Positions 41,532 to 51,817 of a DNA stretch of 64,000 bases are shown piece after piece. This stretch comes from Candidatus Defluviicoccus seviourii (GTDB taxonomy: Bacteria > Pseudomonadota > Alphaproteobacteria > Rhodospirillales > Defluviicoccaceae). Both the position numbers and the translations under genes were made by a program. The DNA lies in the NCBI GenBank assembly GCA_900609035.2, contig UXAT02000012.1, positions 1 through 64,000 of the forward strand. Direction: 5' to 3'. Each line of letters starts with the position of its first letter. Position 1 is the first letter of the stretch. The notes under the pieces were generated by a model. That model saw only the letters and a list, made by a program, of their open reading frames with translations, was not told where the DNA came from and did not search any database.

Positions 41532-42750
41532 TGATGTCGATGTAGCCGTGAGTCAGATCGCAGGTCCAGACGGTGGCGGCACCGAAGCCGATGCCGGCAT
41601 CGATAGCGATATCGATCGTCCGGCCTTGCATGTGGGCAGCGACCGGTGCCTCGTCGTAGGCGGGCACCGGACCGCCATGTGCGGCCACCAGCGTGCCACC
41701 GATGCGGATCGTCAGCGCATCGGCATCGATCCGTTCGCCAGCCCGGCCCAGCGCGGCAACGATGCGGCCCCAGTTGGGATCGGCACCGGCGATCGCCGTC
41801 TTTACCAAGGGCGAGTTGGCAACTGTGCAGGCAAGCCGCTTGGCCGCCTGGTCCGTCTCGGCGCCGGTAACCGTGATGGTGACGAACCGGGTTGCCCCCT
41901 CGCCATCGCGGACGATCATCTGCGCCAGTTCGGCCGCCACCTGGGCGAGGCCGGTGCGGAAATCCTCCAGCCGCGGATCGTCCGCGGTGTTCACCGGCGG
42001 ATGTGCCGCCGCGCCGGTGGCAAACAGCAGCGCGGTATCGTTGGTCGAGGTGTCGCCGTCGATCGTGATTGCGTTGAACGAGCGTGCGACCGCCTCGCTC
42101 AGCAGCTCTTGCAGCAGGACCGGCGGCAATGCGGCATCGGTGGCGAGAAAGGCCAGCATCGTCGCCATGTCTGGCGCGATCATGCCGGCTCCCTTGGCGA
42201 TGCCGTTGATGGTGACCGGCACGCCCCCGATCAAGACCTGCCGGGTCGCGGCCTTCGGGTAGGTATCGGTGGTCATGATGGCCTGCGCGGCATCGGCCCA
42301 GGCATCGCCGCTGACACTGTCAAACAGCAGCGGCAGAACGGCCACCAAGCGCTCTACCGGTAACAGCTCGCCAACCACCCCGGTCGAGGCAACGAGCACC
42401 TCTTCGGCCGCGCAGCCGAGCGTATCGGCCGCGACCCTGGCGGTCCGTGCCACCACCCGCTCGCCGTCGGCGCCGGTAAAGGCGTTCGCGTTGCCGGAGT
42501 TGACGACGACCGCGCGCGCGCGACCGCTGGCGATCACCTGCCGGTCCCAGCGGACCGGTGCTGCCGCCGTCAGCGAACGCGTGAACACGCCGGCCGCGGC
42601 CGTTCCCGCTGCCAGCTCGATAACCATCACGTCCGTCCGCCCCGGATAGCGGATGCCAGCGGCACCGGCCGCCAGGCGGATGCCCGGCACTGCCGGCAAG
42701 GAAGCGAAGTGGTCCGGCGCCAGCGGTGAAACGGGACTGGGTCCAGCCAT
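41512..42750 (-). CDS. argJ: Bifunctional ornithine/glutamate N-acetyltransferase
   Basis: 412 residues from ATG 42750 (ATG at 42774 is also in frame). Arginine synthesis by the cyclic acetyl pathway. The self-cleavage site lies in [16 protein letters not shown] (Thr nucleophile after Ala), with [12 protein letters not shown] (oxyanion hole region TG) and DGDTSTNDT. Divergent from secA and overlapping mutT. Confidence 0.95.
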   Translation of the reverse strand: MAGPSPVSPLAPDHFASLPAVPGIRLAAGAAGIRYPGRTDVMVIELAAGTAAAGVFTRSLTAAAPVRWDRQVIASGRARAVVVNSGNANAFTGADGERVVARTARVAADTLGCAAEEVLVASTGVVGELLPVERLVAVLPLLFDSVSGDAWADAAQAIMTTDTYPKAATRQVLIGGVPVTINGIAKGAGMIAPDMATMLAFLATDAALPPVLLQELLSEAVARSFNAITIDGDTSTNDTALLFATGAAAHPPVNTADDPRLEDFRTGLAQVAAELAQMIVRDGEGATRFVTITVTGAETDQAAKRLACTVANSPLVKTAIAGADPNWGRIVAALGRAGERIDADALTIRIGGTLVAAHGGPVPAYDEAPVAAHMQGRTIDIAIDAGIGFGAATVWTCDLTHGYIDINADYRS

Positions 42751-42847
42751 TGTCAACCATTCCTTTCGTCGCAATGCTGCGCGGCCGGATCATGCACAAG
42801 CGCGGCCTCACGGCAACCCCTTGCCACATCCCGTCACGCCCGTTGCA

Positions 42848-42874
42848 TTGACAGGGGGGAATCCCGCCTATAAC
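42848..42874 (+). promoter_or_regulatory. secA promoter candidate
   Basis: TTGACA (42848-42853) with TATAAC (42869-42874) at 15 bp, or TAACTC (42871-42876) at 17 bp. A perfect -35 in an AT-richer patch 70-95 bp before ATG 42944. Confidence 0.55.
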
Positions 42875-42943
42875 TCTCTTGAAGCGCGGCCCCGGTTCGC
42901 CCTGAACCGTACGGCATGCGGCCGGCTTCCTCGAGGACGAAAC

Positions 42944-45658
<2,715 letters not shown>

Positions 45659-45670
<12 letters not shown>

Positions 45671-45711
45671 GCGCGGATGCAGGCAAATATCGCCCGAGCG
45701 CTGATGCAGGC
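45659..45711. repeat. 27-bp tandem duplication across the secA stop
   Basis: The 26-bp stretch 45659-45684 recurs at 45686-45711 with two differences. The first copy holds the secA stop; the second has CGCCCGA in place of CGCCTGA. Confidence 0.85.
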
Positions 45712-46040
45712 TAGAGGATTGTTACGGCCGCCGTCCAAGTGAGGATCGCAAGGCGCGCGAGAGTAGCCCAAAACGGCGGGCCGGCATACGCCGCGGCGCT
45801 GCGCCAGACCGCAACCAGCATGAGGGCGTTGTACGGCAGCGGTGCAAGGTGAACGGCGAGCGCAATCCCCGCCGGCAGCCCCGCCACCAGTAGCGCCATC
45901 GAGCCGGCGGTCGCCGCCAAGTTGACGAAGAAGCCACCCAGAATCGCCCAGTCCCAGAAGGCGCGCGGCAGCGGTACCGCGCCCCTCCACAGTGCCCGCG
46001 CATAGTCTGCTACACGCAGTGTAGGTGACTGCCCGGGCAG
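45711..46040 (-). CDS. Small membrane protein with no standard start codon
   Basis: Between an in-frame TAA at 46050-46052 and the stop at 45711 there is a well-formed protein: TLRVADYARALWRG, PLPRAFWDWAILGGFF, then three hydrophobic segments ending LTWTAAVTIL. No ATG or GTG is available before the conserved-looking part (a TTG at 45920 would cut it). A perfect TAAGGAGG is four bases before a CTG at 46040, so a CTG start is proposed. The gene follows the RTX esterase by 16 bp. Function unknown. Confidence 0.5.
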   Translation of the reverse strand: MPGQSPTLRVADYARALWRGAVPLPRAFWDWAILGGFFVNLAATAGSMALLVAGLPAGIALAVHLAPLPYNALMLVAVWRSAAAYAGPPFWATLARLAILTWTAAVTIL

Positions 46041-46056
46041 GTCTCCTCCTTACGGC

Positions 46057-48018
46057 TCAGATAAAGTCGCTGGCTGTGATCTGGCTTACGAGGATGTTCT
46101 TCAGTCCCAAGAGGTCGTTGCCAGCGCTGTCCTGGATGAACGTGTACTTCCAGATTGGTTCGTAGCGCAACTTGATCTGGCTGTAGGCAAGGCCGTTCAG
46201 GCCGATCTTGTCGATGCCGTCCTGGAAGTCCATCCACTTGTCGGTGCCGGCGCCCCGCTGCAGGAGTGCCACATCGGCACCGGCCTCGCCGTGGATCCAG
46301 TCCCGGCCGGGACCAGCGTCGAACGTATCGTTCCCGGCACGGCCATACATCCAGTCATCACCGCCGAGGCCCTGGATAAGGTCATTGCCGGCAGTGCCGT
46401 TCAGACGGTCGACGCCGCTGGTACCGGTAATGGCGCCGCTGCTGCTCGCAGACTGGGAGCTGCCAGCGGCGGCTACGGTCGCCGTCTGGCCGCTACCGCC
46501 GATGAAGTCGGCGCTGGTGATCTGGCTCACCTTGATATTCTTGAGCCCGAGCATGCTCTTGCCGCTGCTGTCCTGGACATGGGTGTAGTTCCAGGTCGGA
46601 TCGTAACGGAAGCTTAGCTGCGAGAAGGCGAGCCCGTTGAGATCGATCTTGTCGACGCCGTCCTGGAAGTCCATCCACTTGTCGGTGCCTGAACCCTGCT
46701 GCAGCCGCGCCACGTCAGTGCCGGCGCCGCCGTAAATCCAATCAAGCCCGGCGCCGCCCTCGAATGTGTCGTTCCCGGCCTGGCCGTACATGAAGTCATC
46801 GCCGGCTTGGCCGCGGATCAGGTCATTGCCGGTGGTGCCGTTCAGGCTGTCGGCGCCGCTGGTGCCGGTAATGCCGCCGCTGCTGCTCGTAGGTGTGGAA
46901 CTCGTAGCGGTGGCTACGGTTGCCGTCTGGCCGCTACCGCCGATGAAGTCGGCACTGGTGATCTGGCTCAGCTTGATATTCTTGAGCCCGAGCATGCTCT
47001 TGCCGCTGCTGTCCTGGACATGCGTGTAGTTCCAGGTCGGATCGTAACGGAAGCTTAGCTGTGAGAAGGCGAGCCCGTTGAGATCGATCTTGTCGACGCC
47101 GTCCTGGAAGTCCATCCACTTGTCGGTGCCTGCGCCCTTCTGCAGCCGCGCTACGTCGCTGCCGGCACCGCCGTAAATCCAATCAAGCCCGGCGCCGCCC
47201 TCGAACGTGTCGTTCCCGCCTTGGCCGTACATCCAGTCATCGCCGGCCTGGCCCTTGATCAGGTCATTACCGGAGGTGCCGTTCAAGCTGTCGGCGCCAC
47301 TGGTGCCGGTAATGCCGCCGCTGCTGCTCGTGGATGACGGCGCGACCTGCGTCGGCGTGCTGCCGCCGCTTCCCGTCGCGAGGAGGTAATCATCGACGAA
47401 ATCGGCCAACCGGTCGGCGATCGTCTTGAACGAGTTGGCGGTGAAATGCAGACCGTCGACCATGCCCAAGTCGGTGGTGCGGGCCGCGATGTACACCTTG
47501 TCCATACTGGCCGCGATCTGCGCCTGGGCGCTCCGGATCTGCGGAATGTAATCGCGCCAGTCCGCCGCGGTGGTGCTGCCGAGCTCCTGGATGTAGATCG
47601 GCAGATCTGAATCGCCCAGCTGACTGCGGAAATAATTGAAGATCTTTTTCGTCGCCTGGACGAAGCGGTCGACCGTGACGCCCGGGCGGTCAGGGCCAAG
47701 GGCAAGGGAATCGTTCTCACCCTGCGCCCAGATGATCCCGTCAAGCTTGCCGGCTGCCTTCATCTGGCCGACCACCTTGGTGAGCAGCGCGCTAGGCTTG
47801 TTGGCGTCGAGATCCCAGTAGTAACGCCCCGGGCTGTCGAGCGGTGCTGCGCGCTTCTCGGCGGCAATCCCGCCTTCGGCGGTGTTGATCACCCTGACAT
47901 CGCCAATCGCCGCGTGTTTCTCCAGCTCGCTCTCGAACACTTTATAGCTCTGGCCTGAATTTGACAGAAAATGCCACCAGGCGTTCGATTGTCCGGCAAA
48001 GGCAAAAACATAATTCAT
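46057..48018 (-). CDS. SGNH-type esterase fused to three RTX modules
   Basis: 653 residues from ATG 48018 with GGGAG ten bases before. There is no signal peptide. Residues 1-210 form an SGNH/sialate-O-acetylesterase-like domain: FAFAGQSNAWW (nucleophile Ser block), IIWAQGENDS, and MVDGLHFT (catalytic Asp-His). Three RTX modules of 147 residues follow, with GGNDTFEGGAGLDWI nonapeptides and the same LGLKNI and SQITSADF closers as the protein at the left edge. Type I secretion is expected (inference). It probably removes acyl groups from an extracellular polysaccharide. Confidence 0.85.
   Translation of the reverse strand: MNYVFAFAGQSNAWWHFLSNSGQSYKVFESELEKHAAIGDVRVINTAEGGIAAEKRAAPLDSPGRYYWDLDANKPSALLTKVVGQMKAAGKLDGIIWAQGENDSLALGPDRPGVTVDRFVQATKKIFNYFRSQLGDSDLPIYIQELGSTTAADWRDYIPQIRSAQAQIAASMDKVYIAARTTDLGMVDGLHFTANSFKTIADRLADFVDDYLLATGSGGSTPTQVAPSSTSSSGGITGTSGADSLNGTSGNDLIKGQAGDDWMYGQGGNDTFEGGAGLDWIYGGAGSDVARLQKGAGTDKWMDFQDGVDKIDLNGLAFSQLSFRYDPTWNYTHVQDSSGKSMLGLKNIKLSQITSADFIGGSGQTATVATATSSTPTSSSGGITGTSGADSLNGTTGNDLIRGQAGDDFMYGQAGNDTFEGGAGLDWIYGGAGTDVARLQQGSGTDKWMDFQDGVDKIDLNGLAFSQLSFRYDPTWNYTHVQDSSGKSMLGLKNIKVSQITSADFIGGSGQTATVAAAGSSQSASSSGAITGTSGVDRLNGTAGNDLIQGLGGDDWMYGRAGNDTFDAGPGRDWIHGEAGADVALLQRGAGTDKWMDFQDGIDKIGLNGLAYSQIKLRYEPIWKYTFIQDSAGNDLLGLKNILVSQITASDFI
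46060..47382 (-). repeat. Three tandem 441-bp RTX-module repeats
   Basis: Units begin at 46060, 46501 and 46942. The second and third are near-identical at DNA level; the one nearest the stop has diverged. The unit length is a multiple of three, so copy number can change in frame. Confidence 0.88.
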
Positions 48019-48150
48019 GGGCGGTGAGCTCCCTGCAAATCTTTGCGGCGTGGCGCCTAATCCAGCAGCGTCCGCCATTTTCCTGTGCGGGTGCTCAGTA
48101 TGCCTGCAATCATGGCCTGAATGTGGCAGCAAGCGGCCGAGATGCGCTTG

Positions 48151-48762
48151 CTACTTGTCGACGCGAGCGGCAGAGCTGGCCCAGGCAACCGCTTCGTCTA
48201 TGCGGTCGTTGCCCCAGAACATTTCGTCATCAGCAGTCGTCAGCATTGGCGCGCCGAAAAGTCCCAATGCCTGCGCCGCCTCAGTTGCCTGGCGCAGTGC
48301 TTGCCGGATCTCCGGGGTCGCCGCCCGCGCCAGGATCGCGTCCGCGGCAAACCCCGCCTCAGTCAGGATATCCGCCACCACGCTCGTCTCGCTGATGGTC
48401 AACCCCGCCCCGAACTCCGCCCGGTAGACGCAGCGGCTGTAGTGCGCCCGGGCGCCGTCGTCGGGAAGCGCGTAAGCGACGCGGGCGGCCAGCACGCTAT
48501 TCTGCGGAAACGGCTCCGGCCGCCGGAACGGCAAGCCGAGGCGCGCGCAGGTGCGCTCAAGATCCCGCCACATGTAACGTCCCTTCGCCTCCTGCAGGTT
48601 GAACGGCGAGGTCGACCAGCCGAGGGCAGCAAAGATCGGGCCTAAGAGGAACGGACGCCAGTTTACCGTGAGGCCGGCTGCAGCCGCCTGTGCCTCGACC
48701 CGGAACGCTGCCGGGTAAGAATACGTGCTCGCAAACTCGTACCAGAAGGTGATCGCTGACAT
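48151..48762 (-). CDS. 2-hydroxychromene-2-carboxylate isomerase-like DsbA-fold protein
   Basis: 203 residues from ATG 48762 (the frame extends upstream without protein-like sequence). Kappa-class GST/HCCA isomerase marks: FWYEFASTYSYPAAFR at the N-terminus (active-site Ser), WRPFLLGPIF, and GLFGAPMLTT before DEMFWGNDR at the C-terminus. Such enzymes act in aromatic breakdown or glutathione chemistry. No naphthalene genes are near, so the physiological role is open. Confidence 0.85.
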   Translation of the reverse strand: MSAITFWYEFASTYSYPAAFRVEAQAAAAGLTVNWRPFLLGPIFAALGWSTSPFNLQEAKGRYMWRDLERTCARLGLPFRRPEPFPQNSVLAARVAYALPDDGARAHYSRCVYRAEFGAGLTISETSVVADILTEAGFAADAILARAATPEIRQALRQATEAAQALGLFGAPMLTTADDEMFWGNDRIDEAVAWASSAARVDK

Positions 48763-48971
48763 CGCCTTGTCCTTTCGGTCTGCCGAGGCTAGCCTGTGAC
48801 CGCGCGTCGGTAAATGGCCGCGCAGTGATGCGCGCAAGCCTGCGCGGAGGACCCGGCCAACGAACCGGCTTGTGTGCGCCTTGCACCCGGACTGACTGAA
48901 GACGGACTCCCGCCGAGGTCGGCCGGATCCCAACTCAATGAACGGCTCGAGAGAAACAAAGGAGAACCATC

Positions 48972-49277
48972 ATGTCGAGTGAAGGTCTGCACGCGCCGCG
49001 CGAGCGGCTTGCCAAGGAAACGATTGCACTGCACCAGGCCATCACCTCCCTGGTCGAGGAGTTGGAGGCGGTCGACTGGTACCGGCAGCGCGCTGATGAC
49101 TGCGATGATGCGGCCTTGAAGGAGATCCTCCTGCACAACATGCGCGAGGAGATGGAGCACGCGGCGATGGTGCTGGAATGGATCCGCCGCAACGACCCGG
49201 ATTTTGCCCACGAGCTGAAGGACAACCTGTTCAAAGAGGGCAAGATCGCAGGCCAGCACGGCCACGAGCACGATTGA
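48972..49277 (+). CDS. Encapsulated-ferritin-type (EncFtn) iron-oxidising protein
   Basis: 101 residues, GGAG before ATG 48972. The two-helix EncFtn plan is clear: SLVEELEAVDWYRQR in helix 1 and NMREEMEHAAMVLEW in helix 2. By comparison with the Rhodospirillum rubrum protein, E30, E60 and H63 (E32, E62, H65 there) are the diiron ligands at the dimer interface, with W36 and Y37 also kept. The C-terminus ends GQHGHEHD and lacks the usual short hydrophobic cargo-loading tail. No encapsulin gene lies on either side. Confidence 0.85.
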   Translation: MSSEGLHAPRERLAKETIALHQAITSLVEELEAVDWYRQRADDCDDAALKEILLHNMREEMEHAAMVLEWIRRNDPDFAHELKDNLFKEGKIAGQHGHEHD

Positions 49278-49302
49278 GCAGGCTCTCCCGCCGGACTGGG
49301 CG

Positions 49303-49527
49303 CGGTACTCTCGATCTGGATGAGCGGTACCGGGCGTTGTCGGGAGCGGAAGATCCCCTGGGACGGCTGGCGTTTTGGTTGTTTTGAGGTCTTCCGCGCC
49401 GAACTCCGAGAGGCACTGGCGCGGCGCAACGTCGGGTCGGGCTCTTCGATGCGGTTCTGAACGACCGCAGATACCTCACCGTGAGGGGCAGATCGTTGAT
49501 TCCGCCGTCGCCGAAGTGCGCCGGCCG
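49303..49527 (+). pseudogene. IS5-family transposase remnant
   Basis: Pieces of an IS5-type transposase are read in shifting frames: LDERYRALSGAEDPLGRLA (N-terminal segment), EVFRAELREALARR, then, after the loss of roughly 90 residues, LFDAVLNDRRYLTV and, one frame over, GQIVDSAVAEVRRP (which carries the DDE-domain first Asp region). Frameshifts and a large internal deletion show it is dead. It fills most of the gap between the EncFtn-type gene and the RNase D gene. No terminal repeats were found. Confidence 0.6.
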
Positions 49528-49537
49528 CCGCTCAGGA

Positions 49538-50176
49538 TCAGTAGGCGAAGATGTCGTCGGCAGGCCAGCCGCCGACGTCCAATCGCGCGCGGGTGGGCAG
49601 AAAGCGGAAGCACGCCTCGGCCAGGTCCATCCGCCCCTCACGCTCCAGCATGGTATCCAGCTTCTGTCGCAAGCGATGCAGGTACAAGACGTCGCCGGCA
49701 GCATAGCGGAGCTGCTCCGGCGTCAGGTTCGGCGCCCCCCAGTCCGAGCTCTGCTGCTCCTTGGAGATGTCGACGCCCAACAGCTCGCGGCACAGATCTT
49801 TGAGGCCATGGCGGTCGGTGTAGGTGCGCACCAGTTTGGACGCGATCTTGGTGCAGTAGACCGGCGCCGTGAGCACGCCTAAGTGTTGGTACAGCGTGCC
49901 GACGTCGAAGCGGGCAAAGTGGAATAGCTTCACGACCCGCTCCTCAGTCAGCAACCGGCACAGATTCGGCGCCTCGGCACCGCCGCCGGCAGTACCATCG
50001 CGCAGCGGGATCTGGACCAGGTGGCAGATGCCGTTGCCGGCCGAAAGCTGGACCAGACACAGCCGGTCGCGCAGCGGGTTGAGCCCCATCGTCTCGGTGT
50101 CGATGGCAACGCTGGAACCGAGGTCAACGCCGTCCGGCAGATCGCCACGGTGAAGCTGAATGCCTTCCGGTGCCAC
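49538..50176 (-). CDS. rnd: RNase D-type 3'-5' exonuclease
   Basis: 212 residues from GTG 50176, AAGGA about nine bases upstream. DEDDy motifs: AIDTETMGL (Exo I), FHFARFDVGTL (Exo II) and YAAGDVLYLHRL (Exo III, with Tyr). It processes the 3' ends of tRNA and other stable RNA. HRDC domains present in the E. coli enzyme are missing, as in many alphaproteobacterial homologues. The upstream frame extends through hairpin repeats and the tRNA and is not coding. Confidence 0.88.
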   Translation of the reverse strand: MAPEGIQLHRGDLPDGVDLGSSVAIDTETMGLNPLRDRLCLVQLSAGNGICHLVQIPLRDGTAGGGAEAPNLCRLLTEERVVKLFHFARFDVGTLYQHLGVLTAPVYCTKIASKLVRTYTDRHGLKDLCRELLGVDISKEQQSSDWGAPNLTPEQLRYAAGDVLYLHRLRQKLDTMLEREGRMDLAEACFRFLPTRARLDVGGWPADDIFAY

Positions 50177-50223
50177 CTTTCGTCGTCCTTCCCTGATCTT
50201 AAGGAGCGCAAGCCGCCCAGCAC

Positions 50224-50308
50224 GCGCGCTTTGCGCGCGGGATTGCCGGTGCGCGCGTTTCGCGCACGAGATTGATGGTGCGCGCGTTTCGCGCGCGGGA
50301 TTGATGGT
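50224..50308 (-). repeat. Three tandem 27-29-bp hairpin repeats at the tRNA-Leu 3' end
   Basis: Units at 50224-50250, 50251-50279 and 50280-50308. On the tRNA strand the last two read as GCGCGC stems around GAAA tetraloops and each ends in the ACCATCAAT spacer. The last unit abuts the encoded CCA of the tRNA. Confidence 0.85.
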
Positions 50309-50391
50309 GCCCAGGAGAAGACTCGAACTTCCACGACCTTGCGGCCACAGGTACCTGAAACCTGCGCGTCTGCCAATTCCGCCACCTGGGC
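50305..50391 (-). tRNA. tRNA-Leu (anticodon CAG)
   Basis: 87 nt including an encoded CCA (50305-50307). The acceptor stem GCCCAGG/CCTGGGC is perfect. The D arm contains GGCGGAATTGGCAGAC, the anticodon stem is CAGGT/ACCTG with loop TTCAGGT (anticodon CAG), and a long variable arm as in class II tRNAs is followed by the T arm GTTCGAGTC. Reads CUG codons, which are abundant in this GC-rich genome. Confidence 0.95.
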
Positions 50392-50637
50392 ACGCGGCGC
50401 GAGCGCCCGCGGCCTTGAGGCCCGGCGCTCCCTCCACTGGTAGGAAGGTTGCGCTCGCATGTCAACCCAGACAAGGGGGTACCGCGACCGCCGCCGCGCA
50501 GGGCTTTGCCGACCGGCGAGAGCGGTTTACATCTCGCGATTGCCGGCGTATTGCGGGCACGGACAAGGGGGCACTGCCACCTCCGGCGCCGTGTTCGCGG
50601 CGCGGGCGGCGCGGTCAAGCGTTGTGGAGTTCGACGC

Positions 50638-51600
50638 ATGGAAGAAAGTCGCATCGTCACGATCTTCGGCGGCTCCGGTTTCATCGGCCGCCACCTCGTG
50701 AAACGGCTCGCCCAGCGTGGCTGGGGCATTCGTGTCGCCGTGCGCGATCCGGAAGCCGCACAGTTCCTCAAGCCCCTGGGCGGCACGGCGCAGATCGTCC
50801 CGCGCAAGGTCAGCGTCACCAATCCGGCCGAGGTTGCAGAAGCAGTCGCCGGTGCGAGCGCCGTCGTCAACCTGGTCGGGATCCTCTACCAGCGCGGAGC
50901 ACGCACGTTCGAGCGCATCCACGTCGAAGGCGCGGCCACGGTCGCCAAGGCCGCGGCAGCCGCTGGCGCCAAGCGCTTCGTGCAGATGTCGGCGATCGGC
51001 GCTGACCCGGATTCGCCGGCCGAATACGGCCGCACCAAGGCTGCCGGCGAGGCGGCCGTGCAGGCTGCCTTCCCGGGCGCAAGCATCGTGCGACCGAGCG
51101 TCGTATTCGGACCCGAGGATGACTTCTTCAATCGGTTCGCCGTCCTCGCGCGGTTCCTGCCGGCGCTGCCGGTCTTCGACGTGTCGTTCCAGCCGGTTTA
51201 TGTCGGCGACGTAGCGGACGCGATCGATGCCATCCTCGAAGATCCGGCAACCGCCGCAAAGACCTACGCCTTGGGTGGGCCGCGGGTCATCACCTTCCGC
51301 GAACTGATGCAGATCGTCTTGCGCGAGACCGGGCGCGAGCGCTGGCTGCTGCCGATTCCGCTCGCGATCGCCGAGATCGAAGCCCTGTTTCTCGAACTGC
51401 TGCCAGTTCCGCCGCTGACCCGCGATCAGGTCAAGCTCTTGAGCCAGGATAACGTCGTCGATGCGGGCGCGCTGACACTCGCCGATCTCGGCATCACCGC
51501 AACCGCGTTGGAGGCAATTGTGCCGACCTATCTGCAGCGATTCCGGCCACCGACCGACCAGCGGCGGCGGCTGGAGGAGAAGAAAGAAGCGGGCCGGTAG
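50638..51600 (+). CDS. NDUFA9-like SDR-family protein (complex I-associated type)
   Basis: 320 residues from ATG 50638 with GGAG eight bases upstream. Rossmann N-terminus VTIFGGSGFIGRHLV binds NAD(P). Then VVNLVGILYQRGARTFERIHVEG, SAIGADPDSPAEYGRTKAAGE (YxxxK) and IVRPSVVFGPEDDFFNRF, typical of the NDUFA9 subfamily. Bacterial members are linked with respiratory complex I assembly or quinone-related steps; function is not proven. Confidence 0.88.
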   Translation: MEESRIVTIFGGSGFIGRHLVKRLAQRGWGIRVAVRDPEAAQFLKPLGGTAQIVPRKVSVTNPAEVAEAVAGASAVVNLVGILYQRGARTFERIHVEGAATVAKAAAAAGAKRFVQMSAIGADPDSPAEYGRTKAAGEAAVQAAFPGASIVRPSVVFGPEDDFFNRFAVLARFLPALPVFDVSFQPVYVGDVADAIDAILEDPATAAKTYALGGPRVITFRELMQIVLRETGRERWLLPIPLAIAEIEALFLELLPVPPLTRDQVKLLSQDNVVDAGALTLADLGITATALEAIVPTYLQRFRPPTDQRRRLEEKKEAGR

Positions 51601-51611
51601 GAACCGGCCCG
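51590..51611 (+). terminator. Hairpin over the stop codon of the NDUFA9-like gene
   Basis: CGGGCCGGT (51590-51598) pairs with ACCGGCCCG (51603-51611) around AGGA; the TAG stop lies in it. No T tract. Confidence 0.6.
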
Positions 51612-51652
51612 AGGCTTATGGGGAGGGAACGTCGGCGAGGAGCGGAGGTGCC

Positions 51653-51705
51653 CTTGCTTCCCATGGGCGGCGTTGCGCGCACGCAAGCGCGCCGCGGGAG
51701 GCAAG
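51653..51705. terminator. Long hairpin between convergent genes
   Basis: CTTGCTTCCC (51653-51662) pairs with GGGAGGCAAG (51696-51705, one wobble) and an inner GC-rich stem follows (TTGCG with CGCAA). It may act in both directions between the NDUFA9-like and aminopeptidase genes. The rest of this 217-bp gap has no gene. Confidence 0.5.
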
Positions 51706-51817
51706 AGGGCAAGATCGAGCCCCTCACGCCAAGGATTACGTGATCACCGCACGATTGGATCAGTGGCGACAAGCGGCCTGACCGGTCCCGATCGCGCGGC
51801 CGACGCGCCGGCGGCAC

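Noticed and set aside
50224..50308. Tandem repeats as a CRISPR array
   Set aside because: Units are contiguous, with no spacers, and form hairpins; they abut a tRNA.
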